This document shows, piece after piece, positions 1 through 8,707 of a stretch of 64,000 nucleotides of DNA. Origin of the DNA: Methylocystis sp. SC2 (GTDB lineage Bacteria > Pseudomonadota > Alphaproteobacteria > Rhizobiales > Beijerinckiaceae); contig NC_018485.1 of NCBI RefSeq assembly GCF_000304315.1, positions 3,008,501 to 3,072,500 of the forward strand, given 5' to 3'. The notes under the pieces are model-generated. The model made no database searches, had not been told where the DNA came from, and worked only from the letters and a program-made list of their open reading frames with translations. The position numbers were made by a program, and so were the translations under genes. The first letter of the stretch is position 1, and each line of letters begins with the position of its first letter.

Positions 1-113
1 GCGCGCGCGACGGTTGGAGCTTTCTGTATGCGCAGCGCCTTCAATGATCATGATCAGGAAGTCCTTCAGCTCATGACAACGCACAAAAAATTCCGGTCAG
101 CCGGCTGTCGCGC
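1..113. other. Window edge, no gene identified
   Basis: This is the sequence downstream of the minus-strand mutT gene. I see no convincing coding region, RNA or terminator in it. A plus-strand frame is open from the edge into mutT, but its translation resembles no family and lies antisense to mutT. Confidence 0.4.
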
Positions 114-527
114 TCATCCCAGCAGATCGATCAGCGGACCGATCAGCGGCGCGTCGGCGGGCGGCATCGGATAGTTGCGCAGATCGCGCGCCCGCGCCCA
201 TTTCACCGCCTGGCCTTCCATCGGCGAAATAAAGCCCTCCCACTTACGGCAGACGTAAAGCGGCATCAGAAGATGGAAGTCGTCATAGGCGTGGCTCGCG
301 AAGGTCAACGGCGCGAGGCAGGGCGCGCAGACCCGCACGCCAAGCTCCTCTTCGAGTTCGCGCGCGAGAGCGTCTTCCGGCCGTTCGCCGGGATGTAGCT
401 TGCCGCCGGGAAACTCCCATAGACCGGCGAGCTGCTTGCCCTCGGGACGCTGCGCGATCAGCACGCGATTGTCGGCGTCGACGAGCGCCGCCGCCACGAC
501 GAGCAATAGAGTCACAGGCGCGCTCAA
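114..527 (-). CDS. mutT: Nudix hydrolase, MutT/8-oxo-dGTP diphosphatase type
   Basis: Predicted (deoxy)nucleoside triphosphate pyrophosphohydrolase that would remove oxidised nucleotides such as 8-oxo-dGTP from the precursor pool. The Nudix box is complete at about residues 42-64: G42, E48, R56-E57, E60-E61, G63. The segment before it (QRPEGKQLAGLWEFPGGK) is typical of MutT. At 137 residues it has the usual length. The start overlaps the stop of the upstream lipoprotein gene by an ATGA junction, so the two are probably translationally coupled. In many alphaproteobacteria mutT lies just downstream of argJ, as here. Substrate preference among small Nudix enzymes cannot be read from sequence alone. 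Confidence 0.88.
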   Translation of the reverse strand: MSAPVTLLLVVAAALVDADNRVLIAQRPEGKQLAGLWEFPGGKLHPGERPEDALARELEEELGVRVCAPCLAPLTFASHAYDDFHLLMPLYVCRKWEGFISPMEGQAVKWARARDLRNYPMPPADAPLIGPLIDLLG

Positions 528-1042
528 TTGCCGGAGAGAACGACTTTCACCGGGCCGTTTTCCTTGCCGGTGAGCGTCACTTCTTCATACATCGCGCCGC
601 CTTCAGGCGCGAGCGCATCCTTCGGCTTCCAGATGAGCTGGGTGGTAAGATAGTAGCGTCCGGGCGCGACATTTTCGAAGGTGAATCGCCCATTCGACTC
701 CGTCGTCGTCGTGCGGGTCAGAGAGGCGTATTGCGTGTCCGGCTCGACCTTCGGAATTGACGCGGCCGGCAGGAATTTCACCGACCCGTAAAAATTCTTG
801 ATGCGGGTCTGGGCATAGGTCGTGGCCGGTATCAGCCTCACGGTTTCGCCGGCGGCGTAGCGCACGTTCGATCCCGAACCATCGCGCAGAAAGGCCTGTC
901 CGGCGATGACGCCCCTGCCGGGCGCCCTGATGTAATTCGCCTGCGAGGGATCGAAGCCAACGCTTGGCGACGGACCACGCGCGGCGTTGCAGGCTGAGAG
1001 CAGTACGAGCGGCGCGGCGAAGAGAAGCTTGACGCAACGCAT
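524..1042 (-). CDS. Predicted lipoprotein with a carboxypeptidase-regulatory-like fold
   Basis: A 172-residue protein. The start chosen gives an immediate lipoprotein signal: MRCVKLLFAAPLVLLSAC, with lipobox Cys18. An upstream in-frame extension of 19 codons would bury this signal and was discarded. Residues about 118-132 (GRFTFENVAPGRYYL) match the closing strand pattern of carboxypeptidase-D regulatory-like beta-sandwich domains, which are common in envelope proteins. It is probably anchored in the outer membrane facing the periplasm. It sits between argJ and mutT and overlaps mutT by 4 nt. The specific role is unknown. Confidence 0.7.
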   Translation of the reverse strand: MRCVKLLFAAPLVLLSACNAARGPSPSVGFDPSQANYIRAPGRGVIAGQAFLRDGSGSNVRYAAGETVRLIPATTYAQTRIKNFYGSVKFLPAASIPKVEPDTQYASLTRTTTTESNGRFTFENVAPGRYYLTTQLIWKPKDALAPEGGAMYEEVTLTGKENGPVKVVLSGN

Positions 1043-1186
1043 GACAATAACGCTCCACCAGAACGCAGGTCGCACACTTTGACCGGCGCCGACGCCCACC
1101 CCCCGCGGATCAGACCGGCGAGGCGGCTTCGGCGACGATCAGGCAATCTAGCACGTCATGCATCGTTCTGACGACTGCGACGGCGG

Positions 1187-2434
1187 TCAGCTCCGGTAGT
1201 CGCCGTTGATCGCGACGTATTCCTTGGTGAGATCGCAGGTCCACACGGTCGCCGCGCCTTTGCCCAGTCCAAGATCGACGTTGATGACGATGTCGTCGCG
1301 CTTCATGAGCTGCGACACTTCCGCTTCGTCATAGTCGGGGTCGCGCAGACCCTTGTGGGCGACGCGCACGCCGCCGAACCAGATCGCCAGCCTGTCGCGG
1401 TCGGCGCGCTCGCCGGCCTTGCCGACCGCCATGACGATACGGCCCCAATTGGCGTCTTCGCCAGCGATCGCCGTCTTCACGAGCGGCGAATTGGCGATGG
1501 AGAAGGCGACGCGCTTCGCCGCCTTGGCGCTGTCGGCGCCCGTCACCGTCACCTCGACGAATTTGCGCGCGCCTTCGCCGTCCTTCACCACTTGATGGGC
1601 GAGATCGAGCAGCACGGCGTCGAGCGCACGCTTGAAGTCGGCGAGCCGCTTGTCGTTCGCCTTTTCGATCTTCGGCGCGCCGCGTTTTTTCGCCGCGCCG
1701 GTGGCGAAGAGCAGCAGCGTGTCGGAGGTCGACGTGTCGCCGTCGACGGTGATCGCGTTGAAGCTGCCCTTGACGCCGCTCTCGAGCATCGCCTGCAGCG
1801 CCTCGGCGCCGATGACGGCGTCGGTGAAGACGAAGGCGAGCATCGTCGCCATATCGGGCGCGATCATGCCCGCGCCCTTGGCGAAGCCGCTGATCGTCAC
1901 TTCGACGCCGGCGATCGTCGCCGTGCGGGTCGAGAGCTTCGGATAGGTGTCGGTCGTCATGATGGCGCGCGCGGCGTCCAGCCAGCCGTCGGGCCGCGCC
2001 TCTTGCGCGAGCTTCTCAAGCACGCCATCGAATTTATGCGCGTCGAGCGGTTCGCCGATGACCCCCGTGGAGGCCAGAAAAATCTGGCGCTCGGGCGCGC
2101 CGGTCGCCACGGCGGCGAGCTTCGCGGAGAATTTGACCGCCTGTGCGCCGGTCTTGCCGGTGAAGGCGTTGGCGTTTCCGGAATTGACCAACAGGGCGCG
2201 CGCCTTGCCGCCCTTCAGCTTGTCGCGGCACCAGTCGACCGGGGCAGACGGACATTTGGACCTGGTGAAGACGCCCGCGACGGCGGTTCCCGCATCGACC
2301 AACGCCAGCATGACGTCGGTGCGTCCGGCGTAGCGCACGCCCGCGGCGCCGACGCCGAAGCGAACGCCCTCGAGCGGCGGGATTTCGGGCGCGGATTTTG
2401 GCGCAAGCGGCGAGACAGGGGCGTCATGAGCCAT
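1187..2434 (-). CDS. argJ: Bifunctional glutamate N-acetyltransferase / amino-acid acetyltransferase
   Basis: ArgJ recycles the acetyl group between N-acetylornithine and glutamate in arginine biosynthesis, and in bifunctional forms also uses acetyl-CoA. The family's self-cleavage site is present as [14 protein letters not shown], with the conserved Ala196-Thr197 pair; Thr197 becomes the nucleophile of the beta chain. Other signatures include [13 protein letters not shown] near residues 81-93 and the C-terminal GEDANWGRI. The length of 415 residues is normal. Whether it is mono- or bifunctional cannot be decided here; an argA gene elsewhere in the genome would argue for the former. Confidence 0.96.
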   Translation of the reverse strand: MAHDAPVSPLAPKSAPEIPPLEGVRFGVGAAGVRYAGRTDVMLALVDAGTAVAGVFTRSKCPSAPVDWCRDKLKGGKARALLVNSGNANAFTGKTGAQAVKFSAKLAAVATGAPERQIFLASTGVIGEPLDAHKFDGVLEKLAQEARPDGWLDAARAIMTTDTYPKLSTRTATIAGVEVTISGFAKGAGMIAPDMATMLAFVFTDAVIGAEALQAMLESGVKGSFNAITVDGDTSTSDTLLLFATGAAKKRGAPKIEKANDKRLADFKRALDAVLLDLAHQVVKDGEGARKFVEVTVTGADSAKAAKRVAFSIANSPLVKTAIAGEDANWGRIVMAVGKAGERADRDRLAIWFGGVRVAHKGLRDPDYDEAEVSQLMKRDDIVINVDLGLGKGAATVWTCDLTKEYVAINGDYRS

Positions 2435-2637
2435 AGCGGAGCCTTGTCGGTGGAGTGGACCTGCGGCTGGGTTTGCCCGGCGCTACGGCTCCGCGTCAAG
2501 GCCGACTTGGGGCGGTCTCGGGCAGATCGCTGTCCCTTGAGGGGAGAGTCGCGCCGTCACCCGCGCGGGCGCCCCGCCCGGAGATGCTTCGCGCTTCAAC
2601 CCTCCCCCCATCAGGGGGAGGGCGAAGGGCTCGGCGC
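2435..2637. repeat. argJ-ppiase spacer with a G/C-run hairpin (family D)
   Basis: This 203-nt spacer holds a perfect 9-bp hairpin at 2600-2622 (CCCTCCCCC, 5-nt loop, GGGGGAGGG). The same motif recurs near 34.85, 34.97, 40.80 and 40.89 kb. No other feature is recognised. Confidence 0.5.
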
Positions 2638-3540
2638 TCACTTCTTCTTGGGGTCGGCCGGCTTTTGCGTTGGGGCCGCCGGCTTGGCGCCGGGCGAACC
2701 CTCCGCCGGCGCGTCGGAACGTTCGATCTTGGCGCCCTCGCGCAATTTCATGACGAGTTCGCTCTGCGCCTTCTGCACGACATAGCGGGCGACCTGATCC
2801 TTCACCTCACTGAGCGGCGGAAAAACTTTCGGGCGCTTCTCGTCGAGCTTGATGATGTGCCAGCCGAATTGCGTCTTGATCGGATCGGAGACCTGACCCG
2901 GCTCCAATTTCGCCGCCGCGTCGCCGAACTCCGGCACCATGCGATCCTTCGTGAACCAGCCGAGGTCGCCGCCCTTGGCGCCGGGGTCCTTGGAAAGTTC
3001 GGTCGCCACCTTGCCGAAATCCTCGCCGGACTTGACGCGCTTCAGCGCGGCTTTCGCCTCTTCTTCGGTCGGCACCAGAATGTGGTGCGCGTGATATTCG
3101 GTTTCGGGCTTCTGGTTCTTCGCCGCTTCGTCATAAGTCTGCTTGACGGCTGCTTCAGTCGCCGCATTTTTGGCGACGTCGCCGAGCAGCGTCTCCATCA
3201 GCGCCTTGTCGCGCAGATAGGCGAGCTTCTTGGCGAATTCCGGCGTCTCGGCGAGCTTGTCGGCCTGCGCCTTCTGCACGACGAGCTGCTCGTCGATGAG
3301 GAAGTCGAGCACATAGGTTTCGCGCGCCTTGCCTTCGAGCTGACGCGGAATGGCGGGGCCAAGATCCTCCATCGCGAGCTTCAGGTCCTCGTCGGTGATC
3401 TCGACGCCATTGACCTTGGCGAGGGTTTTCGCGACCGCAGATGTCGCGCCGACGGCGCTCATCGCCAGCAGGGCGGCGAGCGCGGTCGCTCCGAGCGCGG
3501 CGCGGGCCAGAGAACGCGCATTCTTGCGGGCGTGAGACAT
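2638..3540 (-). CDS. Exported parvulin-type peptidyl-prolyl cis-trans isomerase
   Basis: A PpiC/SurA-type periplasmic foldase of 300 residues. An N-terminal signal peptide runs to about residue 37 (ending SAVA-K). It is followed by a SurA-N-like helical chaperone segment with a conserved VNGVEIT start. The parvulin domain spans about residues 148-240 and carries the HHILV and GGDLGWF signatures. A low-complexity Pro/Ala/Lys tail ends the protein. The start ATG at 3540 follows GGAG with 6-nt spacing; a TTG four codons upstream sits on the Shine-Dalgarno itself. It should assist outer-membrane protein folding. Confidence 0.92.
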   Translation of the reverse strand: MSHARKNARSLARAALGATALAALLAMSAVGATSAVAKTLAKVNGVEITDEDLKLAMEDLGPAIPRQLEGKARETYVLDFLIDEQLVVQKAQADKLAETPEFAKKLAYLRDKALMETLLGDVAKNAATEAAVKQTYDEAAKNQKPETEYHAHHILVPTEEEAKAALKRVKSGEDFGKVATELSKDPGAKGGDLGWFTKDRMVPEFGDAAAKLEPGQVSDPIKTQFGWHIIKLDEKRPKVFPPLSEVKDQVARYVVQKAQSELVMKLREGAKIERSDAPAEGSPGAKPAAPTQKPADPKKK

Positions 3541-3665
3541 GATGTGCTCCAAAAAGAGGCCAGAACGGCCCTGAACAAAAGCGGCCGTCGCCGCCGGCGG
3601 GAAATGCTCCTGCGCGAGGAATCCGGCGTATCTATGCCCGAGGACGCGGTTCTGACAACTCCCGG

Positions 3666-6623
3666 CTAGGCCGAAACCGGACGTTCGGCCACTTCGCCGA
3701 CGACGCTCGTGAAAATTTCCCGGGTTCGCTTCTGCGTGTCGGCGAGCAGGGCTTCGAGATTGGAAAGATCGGGCGCGTCGCCGACGCGCAGCAACAGCTC
3801 CGTCAATCCGCGCGGCGCATCGGCGGGACGGAAAGCGTCGTCGATGGCGAGCCGCAGCAATTGCGTCAGCCCTTGATAGAGCTTTGAGGCGTCCGTCAGC
3901 GCGTCCGCCGCGCCTGCGTCGAGAAATCCGGCGTCTTTCACGCGCTGCAGGGCGACCGTGGCGTTCGTTGAAAAAAGCTCGGGATGCTGCGGGCCATGCA
4001 GCAGCATCAAATATTGCGCGATAAACTCGACGTCGATCAATCCGCCGGGGACCTGCTTAACCTCCCAGGGGCTCGTCGCGCCCTTTTCCTTTTCGATCCG
4101 CCGCCGCATGGACAAGACGTCGTCCTTGAGTTTTTGGGCGTCGCGAGGATGCGTCAGCGCCGTGCGGATCGCCGCTTCGACCCGAGTCGTGAACGCCTCG
4201 GGACCCGCGACGACGCGGGCGCGGGTCAAGGCCATGTGCTCCCATGTCCAGGCTTCATGCGCCTGATAGTCCGAAAAGGCGGCGAGACTGACGGCGAGCG
4301 GCCCGCTGTTGCCGGACGGGCGCAAACGAAAATCCACCTCATAGAGCAGGCCTTCGGCCGTGGGAGCCGAAAGGGCGCTGATCAGCCTTTGCGTGAGGCG
4401 GCCGTAATATTGCTGCGTTGAAATCGGCCGTCCGCCGCCCCGTGATTCCGCCAGCGGGTCGGCGTCATAGAGCAGCATCAGATCGAGATCGGACGCGGCC
4501 GTCATCTCGCAGCCGCCAAGCTTGCCCATGGCGACGATCGCACACGCGCCGCCATCGATCGATCCATGCGTTTTGGCGAATTCCTCGCAGACCCGCGCGA
4601 AGAGCCGGGCGATCAACGTTTCGGCGAGCCGGGTATAAGCGAAGCCGGCCTCAGCGACCGACACAGATCCGGTCAGAATGCGCACGCCGATGAGGAATTT
4701 CTGCTCCTGTCCGAAGATGCGGGCGCGGTCGAGCGCGTCTTCATAGGACCACGCCTCGGCGAATTGCGCGGCAAGGCGCTGCTCCAGCTCGCTTTGCGTC
4801 GGCACCGTCTCGAAAAACGCCGGCTCCATCAGCGCATCGAGCACGCGCGGGCGCCGGGAGATCGTTTCGGCGAGCTTGGGCGCCGCGCCCGTAATCGCGG
4901 CGAGGAGTTTGAGAAGCCGCGGCTGCGAGACGAGCAGGGAAAAGAGCTGCACCCCCGCCGGCAGTTTCGAGATGAGCCTGTCGAAAGCCAGAAAGGCGGC
5001 GTCGGCGTTCTCCGTCGCGGCGATGGCTTCGAGCAGGATGGGCGTCAGCTCCGTCAGCCGCTCGCGCGCGACGGTCGAACGCGTCGCGGCGTAGCGGCCG
5101 AAATGCCAGCCGCGGATGGTCGCCGTCACCGTCCTGGGGTTGGCGAAGCCCATATTGGCGAGGGTCTCGATCGTGCCCGGATCGTCGTCGTCGCCGGTGA
5201 AGACGAGATTGCCGGCCGAGGACGTCAGCTGCGGCGCGCTTTCGAAGAGCTTCGCATAATGGCTCTGCACCAGTTCGAGCCGCTTCAGCAGCGCTTCGGC
5301 GAAATCGGCGTAGCCTGAAAACCCCATCATGCGGCCGATGACGGCGACGCCCTCTTCAGTCTCGGGCAGCGTGTGTTTCTGCTCGTCGGCGACCATCTGG
5401 ATGCGATGCTCGACGTCGCGCAAAAAGAGATAGGCTTCGCGCAGATCGTCGCGCGCCTCGCGCGCCACCCAGCCGCTCTCGACGAGCTGATCGAGCATCG
5501 CCAGCGTCGAGCGCCCGCGCAGGCGCCGATCGCGCCCGCCGGTGATGAGCTGCTGCGTCTGCACGAAGAATTCGATCTCGCGAATGCCGCCGCGGCCCAG
5601 TTTGATGTTGTGGCCGGCGACGGCGATCGCGCCATGTCCCTTATGCGCGTGGATCTGCCGCTTGATCGAATGCACGTCGGCGATCGCGGCGAAGTCGAAA
5701 TATTTGCGCCAGACGAAGGGCGCGAGCTCCTGCAGGAATTGCTCGCCGGCGAAAATGTCGCCCGCGACCGGCCGCGCCTTGATATAGGCGGCGCGCTCCC
5801 AGTTCTGACCCATGCTTTCGTAATAGCTCAGCGCCGCTTCGAGCGGGATGGCGATCGGCGTCGCGCCCGGATCGGGACGCAGCCGCAGATCGGCGCGAAA
5901 CACATAGCCGTCGGCGGTGCGCTCGCTCATGATCTTGACGATCCGCTTCGTCAGTCTGACGAATAAATCCACATCCTCCGACGGTTCGGCGAGGCGCACG
6001 CGCGAACGGTCGAAGAAGACGATGAGGTCGATGTCGGAGGAGTAGTTCAGCTCAAAGGCGCCGCCCTTGCCCATGCCCAGAAAAATCCATCCGGATCCGC
6101 GTTCCGGATCGCGCTGATCGGCGAGTTCGATCTTGCCGGCGAGCGCGGCGGCGCGCAGCGTGAAGCGAATGGCGGCGGAAAGCGTGGCGTCGGCGATCCG
6201 CGTCAGCGCCCGCGTCGCCTCCGGCATGTCCCAGACTTTGGCGAGATCGGCGAGCGCGATGACGAGCGCGGCGTCCTGCTTCGCGAGCCGCAGCAGGCGC
6301 ATCAGCTCGGCTTCGTCTTGGGTTTCGATGTTTCGCGCGTCTTCGATCAGCGCCTCGACGCGCTGCGCGGGATCGCTGATGAGGATGCGGGCGAGCCGCG
6401 CCGGATCGCGGGCGGAAAGGTCGGTCAGATAGGGCGACGCGCCAAACACGCCGAGAAGCAGGTCTTGCGCCTTCGGCCGCTCCCCCAGCAGCCCCGCAAG
6501 CGCGCCATTGGCGGCGCCGTCCCTCTCCAACACGCGCGCCAGCGCCGCTTCGGCCTTCTCGACGTCGAGAGGCGCGATGAAGACCTTGGCGCGGTCGAGA
6601 AGGGCGTTGGCGTCCGAGGTCAA
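3666..6623 (-). CDS. glnE: Bifunctional glutamine synthetase adenylyltransferase / deadenylylase
   Basis: GlnE attaches AMP to, and removes it from, glutamine synthetase in response to PII status, matching ammonia assimilation to nitrogen supply. Two nucleotidyltransferase domains are visible. The N-terminal deadenylylase domain has GMGKGGAFELNYSSDIDL at about residues 183-200. The C-terminal adenylyltransferase domain has AMGKLGG and SDLDL between about 691 and 720. A PII-responsive linker separates them. Both domains keep their paired acidic residues. Length is 985 residues, usual for the family. The start is TTG, preceded by AAAGG. It stands alone here. Confidence 0.96.
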   Translation of the reverse strand: MTSDANALLDRAKVFIAPLDVEKAEAALARVLERDGAANGALAGLLGERPKAQDLLLGVFGASPYLTDLSARDPARLARILISDPAQRVEALIEDARNIETQDEAELMRLLRLAKQDAALVIALADLAKVWDMPEATRALTRIADATLSAAIRFTLRAAALAGKIELADQRDPERGSGWIFLGMGKGGAFELNYSSDIDLIVFFDRSRVRLAEPSEDVDLFVRLTKRIVKIMSERTADGYVFRADLRLRPDPGATPIAIPLEAALSYYESMGQNWERAAYIKARPVAGDIFAGEQFLQELAPFVWRKYFDFAAIADVHSIKRQIHAHKGHGAIAVAGHNIKLGRGGIREIEFFVQTQQLITGGRDRRLRGRSTLAMLDQLVESGWVAREARDDLREAYLFLRDVEHRIQMVADEQKHTLPETEEGVAVIGRMMGFSGYADFAEALLKRLELVQSHYAKLFESAPQLTSSAGNLVFTGDDDDPGTIETLANMGFANPRTVTATIRGWHFGRYAATRSTVARERLTELTPILLEAIAATENADAAFLAFDRLISKLPAGVQLFSLLVSQPRLLKLLAAITGAAPKLAETISRRPRVLDALMEPAFFETVPTQSELEQRLAAQFAEAWSYEDALDRARIFGQEQKFLIGVRILTGSVSVAEAGFAYTRLAETLIARLFARVCEEFAKTHGSIDGGACAIVAMGKLGGCEMTAASDLDLMLLYDADPLAESRGGGRPISTQQYYGRLTQRLISALSAPTAEGLLYEVDFRLRPSGNSGPLAVSLAAFSDYQAHEAWTWEHMALTRARVVAGPEAFTTRVEAAIRTALTHPRDAQKLKDDVLSMRRRIEKEKGATSPWEVKQVPGGLIDVEFIAQYLMLLHGPQHPELFSTNATVALQRVKDAGFLDAGAADALTDASKLYQGLTQLLRLAIDDAFRPADAPRGLTELLLRVGDAPDLSNLEALLADTQKRTREIFTSVVGEVAERPVSA

Positions 6624-6939
6624 ATTGATTTGCCTTTCAGGGCGTCGAGAGCGGTTTTGCGCCGGGATATAAATCCGGCTATGCGGTAAATCAGCTTTGA
6701 GAGTCGACAGGCGATCGTCAACGGAAAAAGCAGCCGGACCCTCGTCCTTCGAGACGGCTCCTGCGGAGCCTCATCAGGAGGAGGCTCCTTGGTTCCGCAG
6801 AAGGAACAGGCTTCACGGCGTCATTGTGGTCTCGACGCTGAGTGAAGCAGCGCCCAACAAGCTCCCTCATTCTGAGGAGCGTGCGGAGCGCGCGTCTCGA
6901 CGGACGAACGAGCTGGGCGCCAATGATGAGAAGGATTTC
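6624..6939. repeat. Spacer with an inverted pair of family A repeats
   Basis: This region between divergent glnE and the DUF815 gene contains two oppositely oriented copies of a dispersed repeat. Copy one is at 6739-6787 (core CTCGTCCTTCGAGACG). Copy two is at 6863-6912 (core TCTGAGGAGCGTGCGGAGCG followed by CGCGTCTCG). The same family recurs at 53975-54156. A frame stays open through it into the DUF815 gene, but the real start is at 6940. Confidence 0.65.
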
Positions 6940-7788
6940 ATGTCGCAAGAGGATGTCGCACAGTTGCTCGCCCGCATCGCCGGGGCGCTGGAGCGTCTGG
7001 CGCCGCCGCCGCCCTCCGCGCCGGATTTCGCCGCCGCCGAGGCCTTCGTCTGGCGCGCGGCGGGAGGGGCGTTCCATCCCGTCCGCCGGATCAACCGCGT
7101 CGACCTGGCGCTGCTCAAGGGCGTCGACCGTCAGCGCGACATGCTTTTCGCCAACACCAGCCGCTTCGCGCAGGGGCTTCCCGCCAACAACGCGCTGATG
7201 TGGGGCGCGCGCGGCATGGGCAAATCCTCGCTGGTGAAGTCGATTCACGGGGCGCTGGCCGAGACGGGGCTGAAACTCATCGAAATCCATCGCGAGGATA
7301 TTGAAGCGCTGCCCGCGCTGCTCGGCGCGCTGGCGCAGGCGCCCTTCCGCTTCATCGTCTTTTGCGACGACCTTTCATTCGACGGCGCGGAGACGAGCTA
7401 CAAGGCGCTCAAGACCGCGCTCGAAGGCGGCGTCGAAGGGCGGCCGGAGAATGTGCTGTTTTACGCCACGTCGAATCGCCGCCATCTGTTGCCGCGCGAC
7501 ATGATGGAAAACGAAAGCGCCACCGCAATCCATCCCGGCGAGGTGATCGAGGAGAAGATTTCGCTCTCGGATCGCTTCGGACTTTGGATCGGCTTTCACA
7601 ATTGCAGCCAGGACGACTATCTGGCGATGGTCTTCGGCTACGCCGACCGCTTTGGCCTCGGCGCGCCCGAAGCGACGATCCGCGCCGAGGCGCTGGAGTG
7701 GTCGATCACCCGCGGCGGCCGTTCCGGCCGTGTCGCCTGGCAGTTCGTGCAGGATCTCGCCGGACGCTTGGGGAAAGAATTGTTCTAA
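6940..7788 (+). CDS. DUF815-family AAA+ ATPase
   Basis: A 282-residue P-loop ATPase of the DUF815 family, widespread in Proteobacteria but functionally uncharacterised. Walker A is GARGMGKS at about residues 89-96. Walker B is FIVFCDDLSF near 138-147. A sensor-like segment, LFYATSNRRHLLPR, follows. The start at 6940 has a GAGAAGGA Shine-Dalgarno; the in-frame extension upstream runs through repeat sequence and is rejected. A strong hairpin follows the gene. I infer a role in remodelling or loading another macromolecule, without evidence for which one. Confidence 0.85.
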   Translation: MSQEDVAQLLARIAGALERLAPPPPSAPDFAAAEAFVWRAAGGAFHPVRRINRVDLALLKGVDRQRDMLFANTSRFAQGLPANNALMWGARGMGKSSLVKSIHGALAETGLKLIEIHREDIEALPALLGALAQAPFRFIVFCDDLSFDGAETSYKALKTALEGGVEGRPENVLFYATSNRRHLLPRDMMENESATAIHPGEVIEEKISLSDRFGLWIGFHNCSQDDYLAMVFGYADRFGLGAPEATIRAEALEWSITRGGRSGRVAWQFVQDLAGRLGKELF

Positions 7789-7791
7789 GAT

Positions 7792-7834
7792 CGTCCGGCG
7801 TTTACGCGGTCACGCCGGACGTCGCCCCGGTTTT
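7792..7834 (+). terminator. Rho-independent-type terminator after the DUF815 gene
   Basis: A perfect 10-bp stem (7792-7801 with 7812-7821) encloses a 10-nt loop, with a GGTTTTATT stretch about 10 nt downstream. The stem begins 4 nt after the stop codon. Confidence 0.6.
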
Positions 7835-7901
7835 ATTATCGCCCTCGCTAGCTTTCGTTCCGCATTAGCCTTAGCCTGAGCTGGGGTGAAAAGGGGGCAG
7901 C

Positions 7902-8414
7902 ATGAGCTTCAAACGTACTGCGCTTATCTCGACCACGATGTTTCTGTCGCTGGTTTCTCTTTCGGAAAGCGCCTTTGCTTTCTGCGGCGTCTTGCAGGCG
8001 TCGGCCAGCGGCTATTCCAGGGAGGACGCGCTTTCGAAGGCCAACAACAAGGGACTGGTCGAGGTTCGAAGGCTTGAGGCGAATTATGGACGCGGCGCCG
8101 TTCATTACCAGCCCGCGGTGTCTTCCTGCCGGGAAGGCGGGAGGGTGAGTTGCTTCATTTCCCAAAAATTCTGCGTCGACAGCGGCCAGCGACAGCGGCC
8201 GGGTCGCGGCGAGGAAGGCCATTCGATGCATGGCTGCCCGCCGGGCACGCGGCCCATTCCGGAAACCGACAATTGCGTTCCGGTGCGCAAACGAACGAGC
8301 GAATTTGAAAGCCAGCCATGGAAAAAGCCGGGTTGCCGGACCTGGAAGCAGAGCTGCGACAGGGGCGACGCCCGGGCCTGCGGAAGATATGAGTCGACCT
8401 GCCAGGTCAATTGA
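7902..8414 (+). CDS. Secreted cysteine-rich protein of unknown function
   Basis: A 170-residue protein with a clear Sec signal peptide (cleavage after SESAFA, about residue 26). The mature part has ten cysteines, an even number consistent with five disulfides in the periplasm or outside the cell. A segment CPPGTRPIPETDNCV resembles short cysteine loops found in exported proteins of Hyphomicrobiales. The start ATG follows a GGGGG run. I recognise no catalytic motif. It converges on the small gene at 8471-8590, with a hairpin between them. Confidence 0.7.
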   Translation: MSFKRTALISTTMFLSLVSLSESAFAFCGVLQASASGYSREDALSKANNKGLVEVRRLEANYGRGAVHYQPAVSSCREGGRVSCFISQKFCVDSGQRQRPGRGEEGHSMHGCPPGTRPIPETDNCVPVRKRTSEFESQPWKKPGCRTWKQSCDRGDARACGRYESTCQVN

Positions 8415-8427
8415 CGCGAGAACATTG

Positions 8428-8454
8428 CGAGACGCCTGCGCGGCAGGCGTCTCG
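8428..8454. terminator. Bidirectional hairpin between convergent genes
   Basis: A perfect 12-bp stem (8428-8439 with 8443-8454, arm CGAGACGCCTGC) with a 3-nt loop. It lies between two convergent stop codons. There is no T-run on either strand, so termination is inferred from position and stem strength. Confidence 0.55.
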
Positions 8455-8470
8455 GATCGCCTCTGGCGGA

Positions 8471-8590
8471 TTAATAGGGACGCTCCGGCGTGCATTCCGC
8501 GCTCGTGCATCGCGGTTTGTAGGCATAGGGGATCATGGCGGCGACAAGCAGCAAGCCGCCCATAATGATGATCGCCATTCTGTAATTCAT
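8471..8590 (-). CDS. Small membrane protein, 39 residues
   Basis: A short gene: ATG at 8590, TAA ending at 8471, preceded by a GGAGAGG ribosome-binding site 6 nt upstream. The product begins MNYRMAIIIMGGLLLVAAMI, one hydrophobic segment (about residues 5-20), and ends in a polar tail with two cysteines (PRCTSAECTPERPY). It could be a single-span inner-membrane protein with its tail outside, or a secreted peptide whose signal is not cleaved. The Shine-Dalgarno, the codon pattern and the terminator hairpin just after the stop support a real gene. Function unknown. Confidence 0.6.
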   Translation of the reverse strand: MNYRMAIIIMGGLLLVAAMIPYAYKPRCTSAECTPERPY

Positions 8591-8707
8591 CGCGGTTCCT
8601 CTCCGACAGCGTCCGGCCCTTCGGCGTGATTCGAAGAAATCCCACGTCGCCCGCGGGGCGTCTGTGACTTTGTCCTCATCGCCGCATGGGCTGCCGGGAT
8701 CAAAAGA

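Noticed and set aside
1355..2785. A 476-codon plus-strand frame over argJ
   Set aside because: Antisense shadow of argJ; composition is that of a complementary frame and it crosses the argJ promoter into a repeat.
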